A stretch of DNA of 64,000 nt from an uncultured Bacteroides sp. (GTDB lineage Bacteria; Bacteroidota; Bacteroidia; Bacteroidales; Bacteroidaceae): contig CASFQC010000003.1 in assembly GCA_949296415.1 (NCBI GenBank), positions 1 through 64,000 of the forward strand, read 5' to 3'. A model generated the notes under the pieces. That model was not told where the DNA came from, ran no database searches, and saw nothing but the letters and a program-made list of their open reading frames with translations. Position 1 is the first letter of the stretch, and each line of letters starts with the position of its first letter. A program made the translations under genes and the position numbers. This document shows, one piece after another, positions 45,759-54,055 of this stretch.

Positions 45759-46928
45759 CTAATGTTTTTGGGTTATGAGGATGCCGCCACCACACCGCAC
45801 GAATGTGACGGGAAGCACTTTTGCAATATTTTCCAACGTAATGTCCAAATCAGGAAACAGGACTATTTTCCCGCTGCATTTCAATTCCCGCATGCCTTCT
45901 TCCAGCCGGATATCCACATCATAATAGCGGGACAGCTTGCGGACTATCGCGGAAAGGGGCTGGCTTTTAACGGTCAACAGACCATCTTTCCAACAAATGT
46001 AATCATCGGCATTGACCCGAGAGGTAAAACATGAGTCCTTCTCCGCCGAGAACATTTCATCCGGCTCCAGAAAAACCGGATGATGCAACCGGGAAGAACT
46101 TATTTTCACCTTACCTTGAGCCAACACAAGCGAGTGGGTGTCTTCTCCTTTATAAGCCGACACGTCAAACCGTGTGCCCAACACATGAATGTCAAAGCGG
46201 CAAGTGCGCACAACGAAAGGGACATGCCTGTCTTCCGCCACTTCGACATATGCCTCACCGGTAATGACCTCCATTTCCCTTTCATGGGACTTGAAGCGGG
46301 CCGGATAGTCCAACGCGGTCTCCGAGTTGACCCATACCTTTGTCCCATCCTCAAAAGACATAAAAAAGGTTTTCCCCCGAGGAACAACCAACACATGCCT
46401 CTCATGCCGCCCTACAGAAATGAGCCGGCGCTCCGCGCCCTTTCTGCAGGAAAGCCCCGTTGCCGCATACTGCAAGCCTCCGTCAGACTCTACAGGCAGC
46501 ATCTGTCCGTCTGCCAGGACAACGGTCACATTGTCTGCCTGCAACAGACTGTCGACATTGACAGACGACTTCAAGTCCGTACAAGGGACTGAGGGGAAAG
46601 CTATCCATAACACACTTATGAGAACAGCCACACATGCGGCGAAAGAGGCCGCATATCTCCAATCTCTGACCAGACGCCTTCTCCTTATCTTCCGCTTGAT
46701 ACGCAGCCACAACTCTTGTCTTTCCGCTGCAGTATATACATAATTGTTCAGCCTTATGCCTTCCATCAGGCGGACAGCCTCAAGCAGAACCGGCCTCCGT
46801 TCCGGGCATTCGTTCAAGAATCCCTCCCAAAACAGACGGTCTTCCTCATCCGCAAGCAGTCTCCATCGCAGGAATTTTTCGTCCTTCAGGAAATCGGCCG
46901 GCTGATAATCCTTATATGAGTCTTGCAT
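45759..46928 (-). CDS. FecR-type anti-sigma factor
   Basis: A 389-residue inner-membrane regulator. An N-terminal cytoplasmic part (about residues 1-90) is followed by one helix (YAASFAACVAVLISVLWIAF), then the periplasmic FecR domain (RHVLVVPRGKTFFMSFEDGTKVWVNSETALDYPARF, ITGEAYVEVAEDRHVPFVV, LGTRFDVSAYKGEDTHSLVLAQGKVKI) and a C-terminal DUF4974/STN-like part (QPLSAIVRKLSRYYDVDIRLEEGMRELKCSGKI). It holds the neighbouring sigma factor until the SusC-type transporter signals. An AAGGAG ribosome site precedes it. Confidence 0.93.
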   Translation of the reverse strand: MQDSYKDYQPADFLKDEKFLRWRLLADEEDRLFWEGFLNECPERRPVLLEAVRLMEGIRLNNYVYTAAERQELWLRIKRKIRRRRLVRDWRYAASFAACVAVLISVLWIAFPSVPCTDLKSSVNVDSLLQADNVTVVLADGQMLPVESDGGLQYAATGLSCRKGAERRLISVGRHERHVLVVPRGKTFFMSFEDGTKVWVNSETALDYPARFKSHEREMEVITGEAYVEVAEDRHVPFVVRTCRFDIHVLGTRFDVSAYKGEDTHSLVLAQGKVKISSSRLHHPVFLEPDEMFSAEKDSCFTSRVNADDYICWKDGLLTVKSQPLSAIVRKLSRYYDVDIRLEEGMRELKCSGKIVLFPDLDITLENIAKVLPVTFVRCGGGILITQKH

Positions 46929-47021
46929 AGTCTCCTTCTTTTTGACATATATGAATAAAGACGATGCAAAACGATTTTTGTAATCGCTTTCTGACGGGAA
47001 AATGCGGAAATTCTTTTTCCG

Positions 47022-47576
47022 TCAGATGGCAGCCATATAGAAACGGGAAAAAGACATGCAAAGCAGGAGGAACAGGAAATCGGCTTCCTGCTCACGCATC
47101 TTCCGCATGGCTTTGAAAATAAGATTGCGCGCGCTTTGGGGAGTAATGTCAAGCAGCTGCGCTATTTCCTCATAGCTCATATCCTGGGCAAACCGCAGAT
47201 ATACGGCCTCTCTCTGTCTGTCAGTAAGCATATCCAACAACTTTTCCACCTTACAGATGACAGCCCTTTTATCTTCACGGGCTATCATCCGGTCCAGTAT
47301 GGTCACTCTGATGGAAAACGCGTTTCTGTATTCCTCTATGCCGTCGGTCCGTACGGCATTTTTCGTCAGGTCCAACAACCTGTTCTTCAGCATCCGGAAC
47401 AGGTAATATTTCATGTTCTCCACCTTCTCCAGTTCTTTGGGCTTCAGAGAAAGTTTATAGAAGACATCCTGAATGGCGTCTTTGATAAGCTCGTGCGGAA
47501 AGCCCAGGCCAATGCCATAAGACAAAAGGTCATTGACATACCGGTTGTATATTCCCGCTACATACGACATCCCCAT
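47022..47576 (-). CDS. ECF RNA polymerase sigma-70 factor
   Basis: A sigma factor with region 2 (YNRYVNDLLSYGIGLGF, ELIKDAIQDVFYKL, FRMLKNRLLDL) and region 4 (RQREAVYLRFAQDMSYEEIAQLLDITPQSARNLIFKAMRKMRE), of the Bacteroides SusC-associated type. The start at 47576 gives 184 residues and leaves 23 bases to the end of the ABC-F gene; it makes the N-terminus about 10-15 residues shorter than usual. An open frame to 47648 exists but would overlap the ABC-F gene and is not family-like. The FecR gene follows by 93 bases. Confidence 0.9.
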   Translation of the reverse strand: MGMSYVAGIYNRYVNDLLSYGIGLGFPHELIKDAIQDVFYKLSLKPKELEKVENMKYYLFRMLKNRLLDLTKNAVRTDGIEEYRNAFSIRVTILDRMIAREDKRAVICKVEKLLDMLTDRQREAVYLRFAQDMSYEEIAQLLDITPQSARNLIFKAMRKMREQEADFLFLLLCMSFSRFYMAAI

Positions 47577-47599
47577 ACCGTCCGGATTTTTGCAGTGCC

Positions 47600-49582
47600 T
47601 CACGCTTTTCCCTTCTCTTCCTCCAGTGCCAGCCCGGCCTCTTCCCATTCCTCCATCACTTTGTCCAGTTGCTGTTTCAGACGGGTGTGCTGCTCATACA
47701 GGCTCATGTCGGCCGCACCTTCGGGAGTGGCCATCTTCTGCTCCAGTATGGCGATGGCCGATTCGGTCTGGGCTATTTCGGCCTCACAGTCGGCCATGCG
47801 GCGTTCCAGCCTTTTCAGACGTTTGTTCTGCTCCTTCTGTTCCTCATATGACAGGCGGCGCAAGGCTTTCTTTTCGTCTGCCGCATCCGCCGGAGCTGCA
47901 ACGGAGGCCTGTTTCCGGTTGTCGGCCACGAAGTAACGGTCCAGACGCTCATCCCCCTCCGAAGCTTCCGTCCCGGCATTCTTGCTGCGCAGGAAGTCGT
48001 ATATGCCGCCCAGATGTTCCTTCACCAGCCCGCCGCCGAACTCGTAGACCTTGCTTACCAGCCCGTCCAGGAAGTCGCGGTCGTGGCTCACCAGAATGAC
48101 GGTGCCCTCGAAGTTGCGTATGGCTTCCTTCAGCACGTCCTTGGAACGCATGTCCAGATGGTTGGTGGGTTCGTCCAGTATGAGGAAGTTCACCGGTTCC
48201 AGCAGCAGCTTTATCATGGCCAGACGGGTACGCTCGCCGCCGCTGAGCACCTTCACTTTCTTGTCCGACGCTTCACCTCCGAACATGAAGGCTCCCAATA
48301 TGTCGCGTATCTTCAGACGTATGTCGCCCACAGCCACGCGGTCAATGGTGTCGAACACGGTAAGGCTCTCGTCGAGCAGCTGGGCCTGGTTTTGCGCGAA
48401 GTAGCCTATCTGCACGTTGTGTCCCAGGGTGAGGCGTCCGGTGTAGTCGGCTATCTGCCCCATGATGCACTTCACCAGGGTAGACTTGCCTTCGCCGTTC
48501 TTGCCCACAAAGGCCACTTTGTCGCCCCGGTTGATGGTGAGGTTCACGTCGTGGAACACCACGTGGTTTCCGTAAGCCTTGGCCACGTCCTCGCAGATGA
48601 CAGGATAGTTGCCGCTGCGGCTGCTGCAGGTAAACTTCAGACGCAAGGATGAGTTGTCTTCCTCGTCCACCTCGATGCGTTCCAGCTTCTCCAACTGCTT
48701 GATGCGGCTCTGCACCTGCACGGCCTTGGTGGCTTTGTAGCGGAAGCGTTCGATGAAGGCTTCGGTGTCTTCTATCAGCTTCTGCTGGTTCTCGTAGGCA
48801 CGGAGCTGCTGCTCGCGGCGTTCGCGGCGCAGACGCACAAAGTCGTCGTACTTCACCTTATAGTCGTAAATGTGTCCGCAGGATATCTCTATGGTCCTTG
48901 TGGTGACGTTGTTCAGGAAGGCGCGGTCGTGGCTCACCAGCACCACGGCGTTGGCCCGTGTGGCCAGGAACTGTTCCAGCCACTGTATGCTCTCTATGTC
49001 CAGATGGTTGGTAGGCTCGTCCAGCAGCAGCACGTCGGGTCTCTGCAGCAGGAGCTTGGCCAGCTCTATGCGCATGCGCCACCCGCCGGAGAACTCCGAT
49101 GTGGGGCGGTCAAAGTCCGAACGCAGGAATCCCAGCCCCTGCAAGGTGCGCTCTATCTCGGCCTGATAATTGGTCCCGCCCATCATAAGGAAACGGTCGT
49201 TTTCGCGGGTAAAGCGGTCTATCAGGTTCCGGTAGTCCTCGCTCTCGTAATCGGTACGTTCGGCCATCTCGCGGCCCATGCGGTCTATGTCGGCCTGCAT
49301 CTCCCTGATGTGGTCAAAGGCCAGCTCGGCCTCCTGCATCACGGTGCGGCTGTCGGCCAGCTTCATCACCTGGGGCAGGTAGCCTATGGTGCAGTCCTTG
49401 GGCATGGACACTGTGCCTGCCGTGGGCTGCTGCAGCCCGGCCAGTATCTTCAGCATGGTGCTCTTGCCCGCGCCGTTCTTGCCCACCAGGGCTATGCGGT
49501 CTTTCTTGTTTATCACATAGGATACGTCCTCAAACAGGGGTGTGGCGTTGAACTCCACCTTTAGTCCTTCTACAGAAATCAT
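47600..49582 (-). CDS. ABC-F family ATPase (Uup/translation-factor type)
   Basis: A 660-residue soluble protein with two ABC ATPase domains and no membrane part. Walker A motifs are GKNGAGKST (residues about 35-43) and GKNGEGKST (about 360); ABC signatures are FSGGWRMRIELAKLL and LSGGERTRLAMIKLL, each followed by LLDEPTNHLD. The domains are joined by a basic linker (RRERREQQLRAYENQQKLIEDTEAF in part). The C-terminus is an acidic and basic coiled coil (LKRLERRMADCEAEIAQ, then YEQHTRLKQQLDKVMEEWEEAG), as in Uup/Abc-F housekeeping members that act on the ribosome. No feature points to antibiotic resistance. A TACCTTTG promoter stands at 49608-49615. Confidence 0.92.
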   Translation of the reverse strand: MISVEGLKVEFNATPLFEDVSYVINKKDRIALVGKNGAGKSTMLKILAGLQQPTAGTVSMPKDCTIGYLPQVMKLADSRTVMQEAELAFDHIREMQADIDRMGREMAERTDYESEDYRNLIDRFTRENDRFLMMGGTNYQAEIERTLQGLGFLRSDFDRPTSEFSGGWRMRIELAKLLLQRPDVLLLDEPTNHLDIESIQWLEQFLATRANAVVLVSHDRAFLNNVTTRTIEISCGHIYDYKVKYDDFVRLRRERREQQLRAYENQQKLIEDTEAFIERFRYKATKAVQVQSRIKQLEKLERIEVDEEDNSSLRLKFTCSSRSGNYPVICEDVAKAYGNHVVFHDVNLTINRGDKVAFVGKNGEGKSTLVKCIMGQIADYTGRLTLGHNVQIGYFAQNQAQLLDESLTVFDTIDRVAVGDIRLKIRDILGAFMFGGEASDKKVKVLSGGERTRLAMIKLLLEPVNFLILDEPTNHLDMRSKDVLKEAIRNFEGTVILVSHDRDFLDGLVSKVYEFGGGLVKEHLGGIYDFLRSKNAGTEASEGDERLDRYFVADNRKQASVAAPADAADEKKALRRLSYEEQKEQNKRLKRLERRMADCEAEIAQTESAIAILEQKMATPEGAADMSLYEQHTRLKQQLDKVMEEWEEAGLALEEEKGKA

Positions 49583-49607
49583 ACGGATATTACTCTTTTA
49601 TGAAGCG

Positions 49608-49615
49608 CAAAGGTA
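49608..49615 (-). promoter_or_regulatory. -7 element for the ABC-F gene
   Basis: Minus-strand TACCTTTG, full TAnnTTTG match, 25 bases before the start codon. Confidence 0.5.
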
Positions 49616-49666
49616 GTGATTTTTTCGGAGAAATGTTCCTGACAGCCGGCTTCTGCCTATGTCGGC

Positions 49667-50347
49667 TTATGGTTGTGCCTTTTCGTCATCTTGCAAAGAA
49701 AGGCTTTCTATGCCGGTCACATGCAGCACCTTGTCATAACCCTCGGCAAAGCCACCGTCCGGCTTTCCCATGTCGGCCACTTGCAAGCGGGCACGCACAG
49801 GCTTCCCGTTCTTGATTCCTCCGGTAATGCGGTCATACCGGCGGTACAGGCTGTCCGTCTTATCCACAATCCAATACCTGCAAGTATCTCCATCCACCGT
49901 CAGGCTGCGCGTCTCATGGCCTATGACCAGTATGCCCTCCACGGTTTCCGGCGTTTGAACCGGAAGAGCCTGACTCTCTGGCACGGTATTCTCCCCTTTG
50001 CCTCCGCTCCTGGCATAAGCCAGCCTCAGCTGTCCCTTTTTCAGCACCAGGCTGTCTGCGGTAAGTTTTTCAATGGCCAGTGTGTCTGTAAACGCTATTG
50101 TCTGGCGGTTGCCTATGCTCGTGCCGGACAGTATCAGCTGGCCGTCCTGTTCTTTCCACGCCGTGTAAGACAAAGTGGCCATATTGACCGAGCTTGCTTT
50201 CCCGCCGGCCTCCAGAATGAAGCCCTGCCGGTGCTGGGGCATACCCGGAACAGGCTGCACCCAGGTTCCCGCCAAGTTCACACTCTCGCCGCATGCGGAC
50301 AGGAGAATAGCCGATATTCCAGCCAAAATCATTTTCCTTTTTTCCAT
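49667..50347 (-). CDS. lipocalin-like lipoprotein
   Basis: A 226-residue protein with a lipobox LSAC (residues about 16-19). Two similar beta-rich halves can be seen: residues about 24-110 (LAGTWVQPVPGMPQHRQGFILEAGGKASSVNM, TADSLVLKKGQLRLAYAR) and about 130-215 (VEGILVIGHETRSLTVDGDTCRYWIVDKT). The first half resembles the lipocalin-like domain family found in many Bacteroides envelope proteins. The role is unknown. It stands alone with a promoter at 50379-50386. Confidence 0.72.
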   Translation of the reverse strand: MEKRKMILAGISAILLSACGESVNLAGTWVQPVPGMPQHRQGFILEAGGKASSVNMATLSYTAWKEQDGQLILSGTSIGNRQTIAFTDTLAIEKLTADSLVLKKGQLRLAYARSGGKGENTVPESQALPVQTPETVEGILVIGHETRSLTVDGDTCRYWIVDKTDSLYRRYDRITGGIKNGKPVRARLQVADMGKPDGGFAEGYDKVLHVTGIESLSLQDDEKAQP

Positions 50348-50378
50348 ATCTGTCTTATGTCACATATATTAATGTGTC

Positions 50379-50386
50379 GCAAAAAT
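50379..50386 (-). promoter_or_regulatory. -7 element for the lipocalin-like gene
   Basis: Minus-strand TATTTTTG, TAnnTTTG match 31 bases before the start codon, followed by a CACAT...ATGTG dyad in the leader. Confidence 0.45.
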
Positions 50387-50484
50387 AGGTAAAAAGCAGA
50401 AGCCGGGATACAAACCCTTTTAAAAAAAGTAGAGCCCCAAGGAATTGCCCTTATCGTCCGATGGCCATTCCCTTTTCACCATTC

Positions 50485-50618
50485 TGACACTTTACAAACT
50501 TTAACACAAATGCAACCCTTCTTTCCGCCCAAAGGAAGAGCCGGTGGAAAAGAACGCAGGATTTTTCGGCATATCATCCTACAACACAAAAAGATAAGCC
50601 AAAATTTAACACTTCAGA
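50485..50618 (-). repeat. dispersed intergenic repeat, copy B
   Basis: Reverse complement of this stretch aligns gap-free with 18124-18257 (about 99 of 134 positions). Similarity of lower quality continues beyond the core on the TCTGAAG side to a GATGACCTGTCA motif near 50701-50712, as in copy A. It lies 98 bases upstream of the lipocalin-gene promoter, on the same strand. Confidence 0.8.
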
Positions 50619-51032
50619 ACGTCCCACCACGCACGGAAAATGACAGGAAAAAACCGGGAAAATCCACTCCGGAGACGGACAACATAACAAACGCCGGCCG
50701 ATGACAGGTCATCAGTACGGTGGAAACAGGTCGGCAGCACGGTGGAAACGGGTCATTACCGAACAGGAATAGCATGAAAAAGACAAGAACTGAAAGAATT
50801 TCATTACATACGTTAACATATCAAAACAATATAGACCATTATGACACCTCATATTTTACACAAAACAACATTTCACACCACCCTTTTCCCTATTTTGGAG
50901 AAAACCGGAAAAATGAGGTGTAAGCGGAAAATGCGAAAACCATACAAAGTGAAAGAGGAAAGAGGATGGAGGCGACAAGGCGTTCCGACACAAAAGCGGG
51001 ACTGGCAAAACAGTTAAAAAGCATAAACACGC
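50619..51032. other. intergenic region upstream of the GH76 gene
   Basis: No gene. It contains two direct units ACGGTGGAAAC (about 50717-50727 and 50739-50749), and an inverted pair ACACCTCAT (50844-50852) and ATGAGGTGT (50913-50921) that could form a stem 60 bases long in loop. Confidence 0.45.
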
Positions 51033-51062
51033 TTTGCGAACAGCGCGGAAATGCTACATTTG
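51033..51062 (+). promoter_or_regulatory. complete promoter of the GH76 gene
   Basis: TTTG at 51033-51036, an 18-base spacer, and TACATTTG at 51055-51062, matching both Bacteroides sigma elements. It gives a leader of about 50 bases before the ATG at 51118. Confidence 0.65.
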
Positions 51063-51117
51063 CAGACGACATTCTAAATATTACCTAATTTATTATCAAA
51101 AAAACAAACGAAGAACT

Positions 51118-52602
51118 ATGAACACAAAAAGATTCCTGCAAACCGGCGCGTTCGCACTGGCCATGGCCTTCGCGCTGGGCGCATGTGGAGACGATGAAGA
51201 GACGACACCCGTACCCGAAACACCCGGACAGACCGAAGAGCCTGAGGAAGTCTACGTGGCTCCCGTCACCAAGTTAGAGGCCGAACAGACCACCAAGGCC
51301 AACGAACTGCAAGTAAGCTGGACCAAACCCGGCGATGCCGCCATGGTGGAAATAGCCTGGTGGAAAGACGGCACGGAAGCAGAAACTGCCGAGAAAGAGA
51401 ATGTTCTGTATAACAACACCCTGCTGGTGAAAGTGTCCGAATACGGACTGTGGCACATCGCCGCCACCGCCATAGACAACTACGGACACCGCTCGGAACC
51501 TACAGAAATTACCGCCACCCCGCGAGAGACCGACATACCTTTCAGCTGGTCTGCCATGGCTGACAGTTGCACGTACGTGCTGATAGAACAGTTCATGGAC
51601 AAGCAGCGGGGCACGTTCTGGAGCACACCGAACGACGTGTCACACAGTTCGGGCAATATCTACTGGCAACAGGCACACGCCATGGACGTGGTGGTCTATG
51701 CCTACGAACGCATCAAAGACACCGACCCCGAACGGGCTGCCACCTACGAGAGATACTTCCAGTCGTGGTACGCCAACGATGCCAACAACTACAACAACGA
51801 CCCCAATGACCCCACCGGGTTCCTGAACGACTTTACCGACGATATGTGCTGGATATGCCTCACCCTGCTGCACATGACCGAGGCCACCGGCGACGCGCAG
51901 TATGCCGAGACGGCCAAGCAGGTGTATGACGACTACATCATAACCCGTGCATGGACCGACGACAAAGGCACCGGCCTGCCCTGGAAGAACAACAACAACG
52001 GGCGCAACGCCTGCACCAACTCCCCCGGCTGCCTCATCGCCGCCAAGCTGCACCTGCGCTACGGAGACCAGAAATACCTGGATGACGCAAAGATGCTCTA
52101 TGACTACATGACGACCAACTATCCGCTGAAAGACCCCAATGACGGACGCGTGGAGGAACCGCCTCTGACCTACACACAGGGCACCTTCGGCGAGGCTTGC
52201 CGCAGACTGTACCACATCACCGGTGAGGCCAAGTACATGCGCATGGCTGAAAGGGTGATAAAATATGCCGCCACCGACGGACGTTGCCTCCAGGACGGGC
52301 TGTTGCGCCATGAGGGCACCAGCATGGACCAGAGCATATTCAAGGCCGTGTACATACCCTACGCCGTGAACCTGACACTGGACGAGAATGCCATGTATGA
52401 CGTGCGCACCACGCTGAAAGCCTTCATAGAGAAGAACGCCGAAGCCCTGCGCACACACATGGACCGCCGCGCATGGCCGGAAATGTACTGCGACTATTTC
52501 TGGGGCACCACCTTCACCAGCGGCATCGCCTCTATGGGAGCGCAGACCAGCGGAGCCTCGCTCATGGAAGGCATGGCCAGACTGGAAGCCGCTGAAGAAT
52601 AG
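51118..52602 (+). CDS. GH76-family (alpha-1,6-mannanase-type) surface lipoprotein
   Basis: A 494-residue lipoprotein. The lipobox LGAC at residues 20-23 is followed directly by GDDEE, an acidic tail like the signal that sends Bacteroides lipoproteins to the outer surface. Residues about 45-137 form a fibronectin-type-III-like domain. The catalytic (alpha/alpha)6 domain follows, with NIYWQQAHAMDVVVYAYER and the adjacent aspartates D241-D242 in FTDDMCWICLTLLHMTEATGD that are the nucleophile/acid pair in GH76. GH76 enzymes cut alpha-1,6-mannan backbones as in yeast mannan. No SusCD pair or other mannan genes are adjacent, so it acts alone here or serves another locus. Confidence 0.85.
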   Translation: MNTKRFLQTGAFALAMAFALGACGDDEETTPVPETPGQTEEPEEVYVAPVTKLEAEQTTKANELQVSWTKPGDAAMVEIAWWKDGTEAETAEKENVLYNNTLLVKVSEYGLWHIAATAIDNYGHRSEPTEITATPRETDIPFSWSAMADSCTYVLIEQFMDKQRGTFWSTPNDVSHSSGNIYWQQAHAMDVVVYAYERIKDTDPERAATYERYFQSWYANDANNYNNDPNDPTGFLNDFTDDMCWICLTLLHMTEATGDAQYAETAKQVYDDYIITRAWTDDKGTGLPWKNNNNGRNACTNSPGCLIAAKLHLRYGDQKYLDDAKMLYDYMTTNYPLKDPNDGRVEEPPLTYTQGTFGEACRRLYHITGEAKYMRMAERVIKYAATDGRCLQDGLLRHEGTSMDQSIFKAVYIPYAVNLTLDENAMYDVRTTLKAFIEKNAEALRTHMDRRAWPEMYCDYFWGTTFTSGIASMGAQTSGASLMEGMARLEAAEE

Positions 52603-52689
52603 TCTACAGACAGCCTCCACATCATAAGGAGAGGGTACGGACAATGTGCGGGACACGCACGGAGTCCGTGCCCTCTCTTTTTAGCCTGT

Positions 52690-52728
52690 TATGCATAAAT
52701 ATGCAAAATATCCTGCATATTTATGCAG
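52690..52728 (+). promoter_or_regulatory. two ARG-box-like operators upstream of argR
   Basis: TATGCATAAATATGCA (52690-52705) and CTGCATATTTATGCAG (52713-52728) are palindromes matching the ArgR consensus TNTGNATWWWWATNCANA, with 23 bases between centres. A paired arrangement of this kind binds the ArgR hexamer. They lie just upstream of the -7 element at 52747. Confidence 0.75.
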
Positions 52729-52746
52729 TATTCACCAAAATATGCC

Positions 52747-52777
52747 TACTTTTGCAGCGTTTATGTATAAATATACA
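52747..52777 (+). promoter_or_regulatory. argR promoter with third ARG box at the start codon
   Basis: TACTTTTG (52747-52754) matches TAnnTTTG. The dyad TATGTATAAATATACA (52762-52777) follows and ends two bases before the argR ATG at 52780, so it covers the expected transcription start and the ribosome-binding position. The message must be nearly leaderless. Confidence 0.7.
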
Positions 52778-52779
52778 AG

Positions 52780-53277
52780 ATGAGAACAAATAAAGGAGAA
52801 CGCTGGAACGCCATAAAGGCCATTGTGACCAACCGGAAAGTGACCTCTCAGGAAGAACTGCAGGCCGAGCTGGAGAGGCAAGGCATACAAATGACACAGG
52901 CCACCCTGTCGCGCGACATAAAGGAAATGAAGATGGCCAAAGTAGCCGATACGGAAGGAAAATATTTCTATGCCCTGCCCGACAGTGCCGCCTACAGGCA
53001 TACGGCCTACCACTCGCCCAGCCAGGTACTGATGAACAACGGGTTCGTGTCGCTGCACTTTTCGGGCAATCTGGCCGTCATGCGCACCCGTCCCGGATAT
53101 GCCAGCAGCATGGCCTATGACATAGACCGGCAAGAATGCCCCCTGATACTGGGCACCGTAGCCGGAGATGACACCATACTGATGGTACTGCACGAAAAAG
53201 CCTCGCAACAGGACGTAAACGCTTTCCTGGCACAAATCATTCCCGACCTGCGGAAACGCATGGCAGGACAAGAATAA
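52780..53277 (+). CDS. argR: arginine repressor
   Basis: A 165-residue regulator with the winged-helix N-terminus (GERWNAIKAIVTNRKVTSQEELQAEL, QMTQATLSRDIKEMKMAKV with the SR pair that contacts the operator) and the C-terminal hexamerisation domain including AGDDTILMVL, whose aspartates bind arginine. It presumably binds the three ARG-box-like dyads before it, controlling itself and the whole downstream arg operon. Confidence 0.94.
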   Translation: MRTNKGERWNAIKAIVTNRKVTSQEELQAELERQGIQMTQATLSRDIKEMKMAKVADTEGKYFYALPDSAAYRHTAYHSPSQVLMNNGFVSLHFSGNLAVMRTRPGYASSMAYDIDRQECPLILGTVAGDDTILMVLHEKASQQDVNAFLAQIIPDLRKRMAGQE

Positions 53278-53336
53278 GAAAAGGAATACATATTATATAT
53301 ATAAAGCAGACTGCAACAGACAAGAACAACAAAAAA

Positions 53337-53894
53337 ATGGACGTAAAACAGATTGATGTGATGGTGGCCGATGCCTCACACGAAGTTTATGTGGACACCA
53401 TTCTCGACACCATCCGCGAAGCCGCCAAGAAACGCGGCACCGGCATAGCCGAACGCACACACGAGTATCTGGCCACCAAGATGAAGGAAGGCAAAGCCAT
53501 CATAGCCCTCAACGGCGAAGAGTTTGCCGGATTCACCTACATAGAAAGCTGGGGAAACAAGCAGTATGTGGCCACGTCGGGCCTCATCGTACACCCCAAA
53601 TACCAAGGCATAGGACTGGCCAAGCGCATAAAGCAAGCCTCCTTCCGGCTGGCAAGGCTGCGGTGGCCGTGGGCCAAGATATTCAGCCTGACAAGCGGCG
53701 CGGCCGTCATGAAGATGAACACCGAACTGGGCTACGTGCCCGTGACCTTCAATGAGCTGACAGACGACGACGCCTTCTGGAAAGGCTGCGAAGGGTGCAT
53801 CAACCACGACATCCTGATGGCCAAGAACCGCAAGTTCTGCATCTGCACGGCCATGCTCTATGACCCGGCACTGCATCAGGAAGACAATATTTAA
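53337..53894 (+). CDS. GNAT-family acyltransferase of the arginine operon
   Basis: A 185-residue N-acyltransferase with the acyl-CoA motif region (VATSGLIVHPKYQGIGLAKRIKQASFRLARLRWP). Lying second in the arg operon, between argR and argG, it is the natural candidate for the enzyme that acylates glutamate at the head of the pathway. Since the carbamoyltransferase here is of the succinyl type, it may use succinyl-CoA. This assignment comes from context; the reaction itself is not visible in the sequence. ORF spacing to argR is 59 bases. Confidence 0.8.
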   Translation: MDVKQIDVMVADASHEVYVDTILDTIREAAKKRGTGIAERTHEYLATKMKEGKAIIALNGEEFAGFTYIESWGNKQYVATSGLIVHPKYQGIGLAKRIKQASFRLARLRWPWAKIFSLTSGAAVMKMNTELGYVPVTFNELTDDDAFWKGCEGCINHDILMAKNRKFCICTAMLYDPALHQEDNI

Positions 53895-54050
53895 ATGAAG
53901 AATGAAGAACGAAGAATGAAGAATTCCATGCGGACTCTGCATTCTTTCACTCCATCCTTTCATTATATATTAAATAGAATATAAACCATCAGAAGAAGAA
54001 TGAGGAGCGCACGAGCATTCTTCATTATGCATTCTTAATTCTTCATCAAA
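53893..54050. mobile_element. gene-less inverted-repeat element between GNAT gene and argG
   Basis: The left end (53893-53926) has the same ATGAAGAATGAAGAACGAAG start as the element at 56479. The right end (about 54016-54049) reads, on the minus strand, TTTTGATGAAGAATTAAG followed by AATGCATAATGAAGAATG, a diverged copy. About 90 AT-rich bases between them encode nothing. It looks like a deletion derivative (MITE-like) of the 56.5-kb element. Confidence 0.55.
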
Positions 54051-54055
54051 ACGAT

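Noticed and set aside
47577..47648. 24-codon N-terminal extension of the ECF sigma factor
   Set aside because: It would overlap the end of the ABC-F gene and is not similar to sigma region 1/2; it mirrors the lysine-rich ABC-F tail.
47600..49582. ABC-F gene as an antibiotic-resistance determinant
   Set aside because: Its C-terminal coiled coil and linker look like housekeeping Uup-type members, its promoter is native in style, and there are no mobile-element traces next to it.
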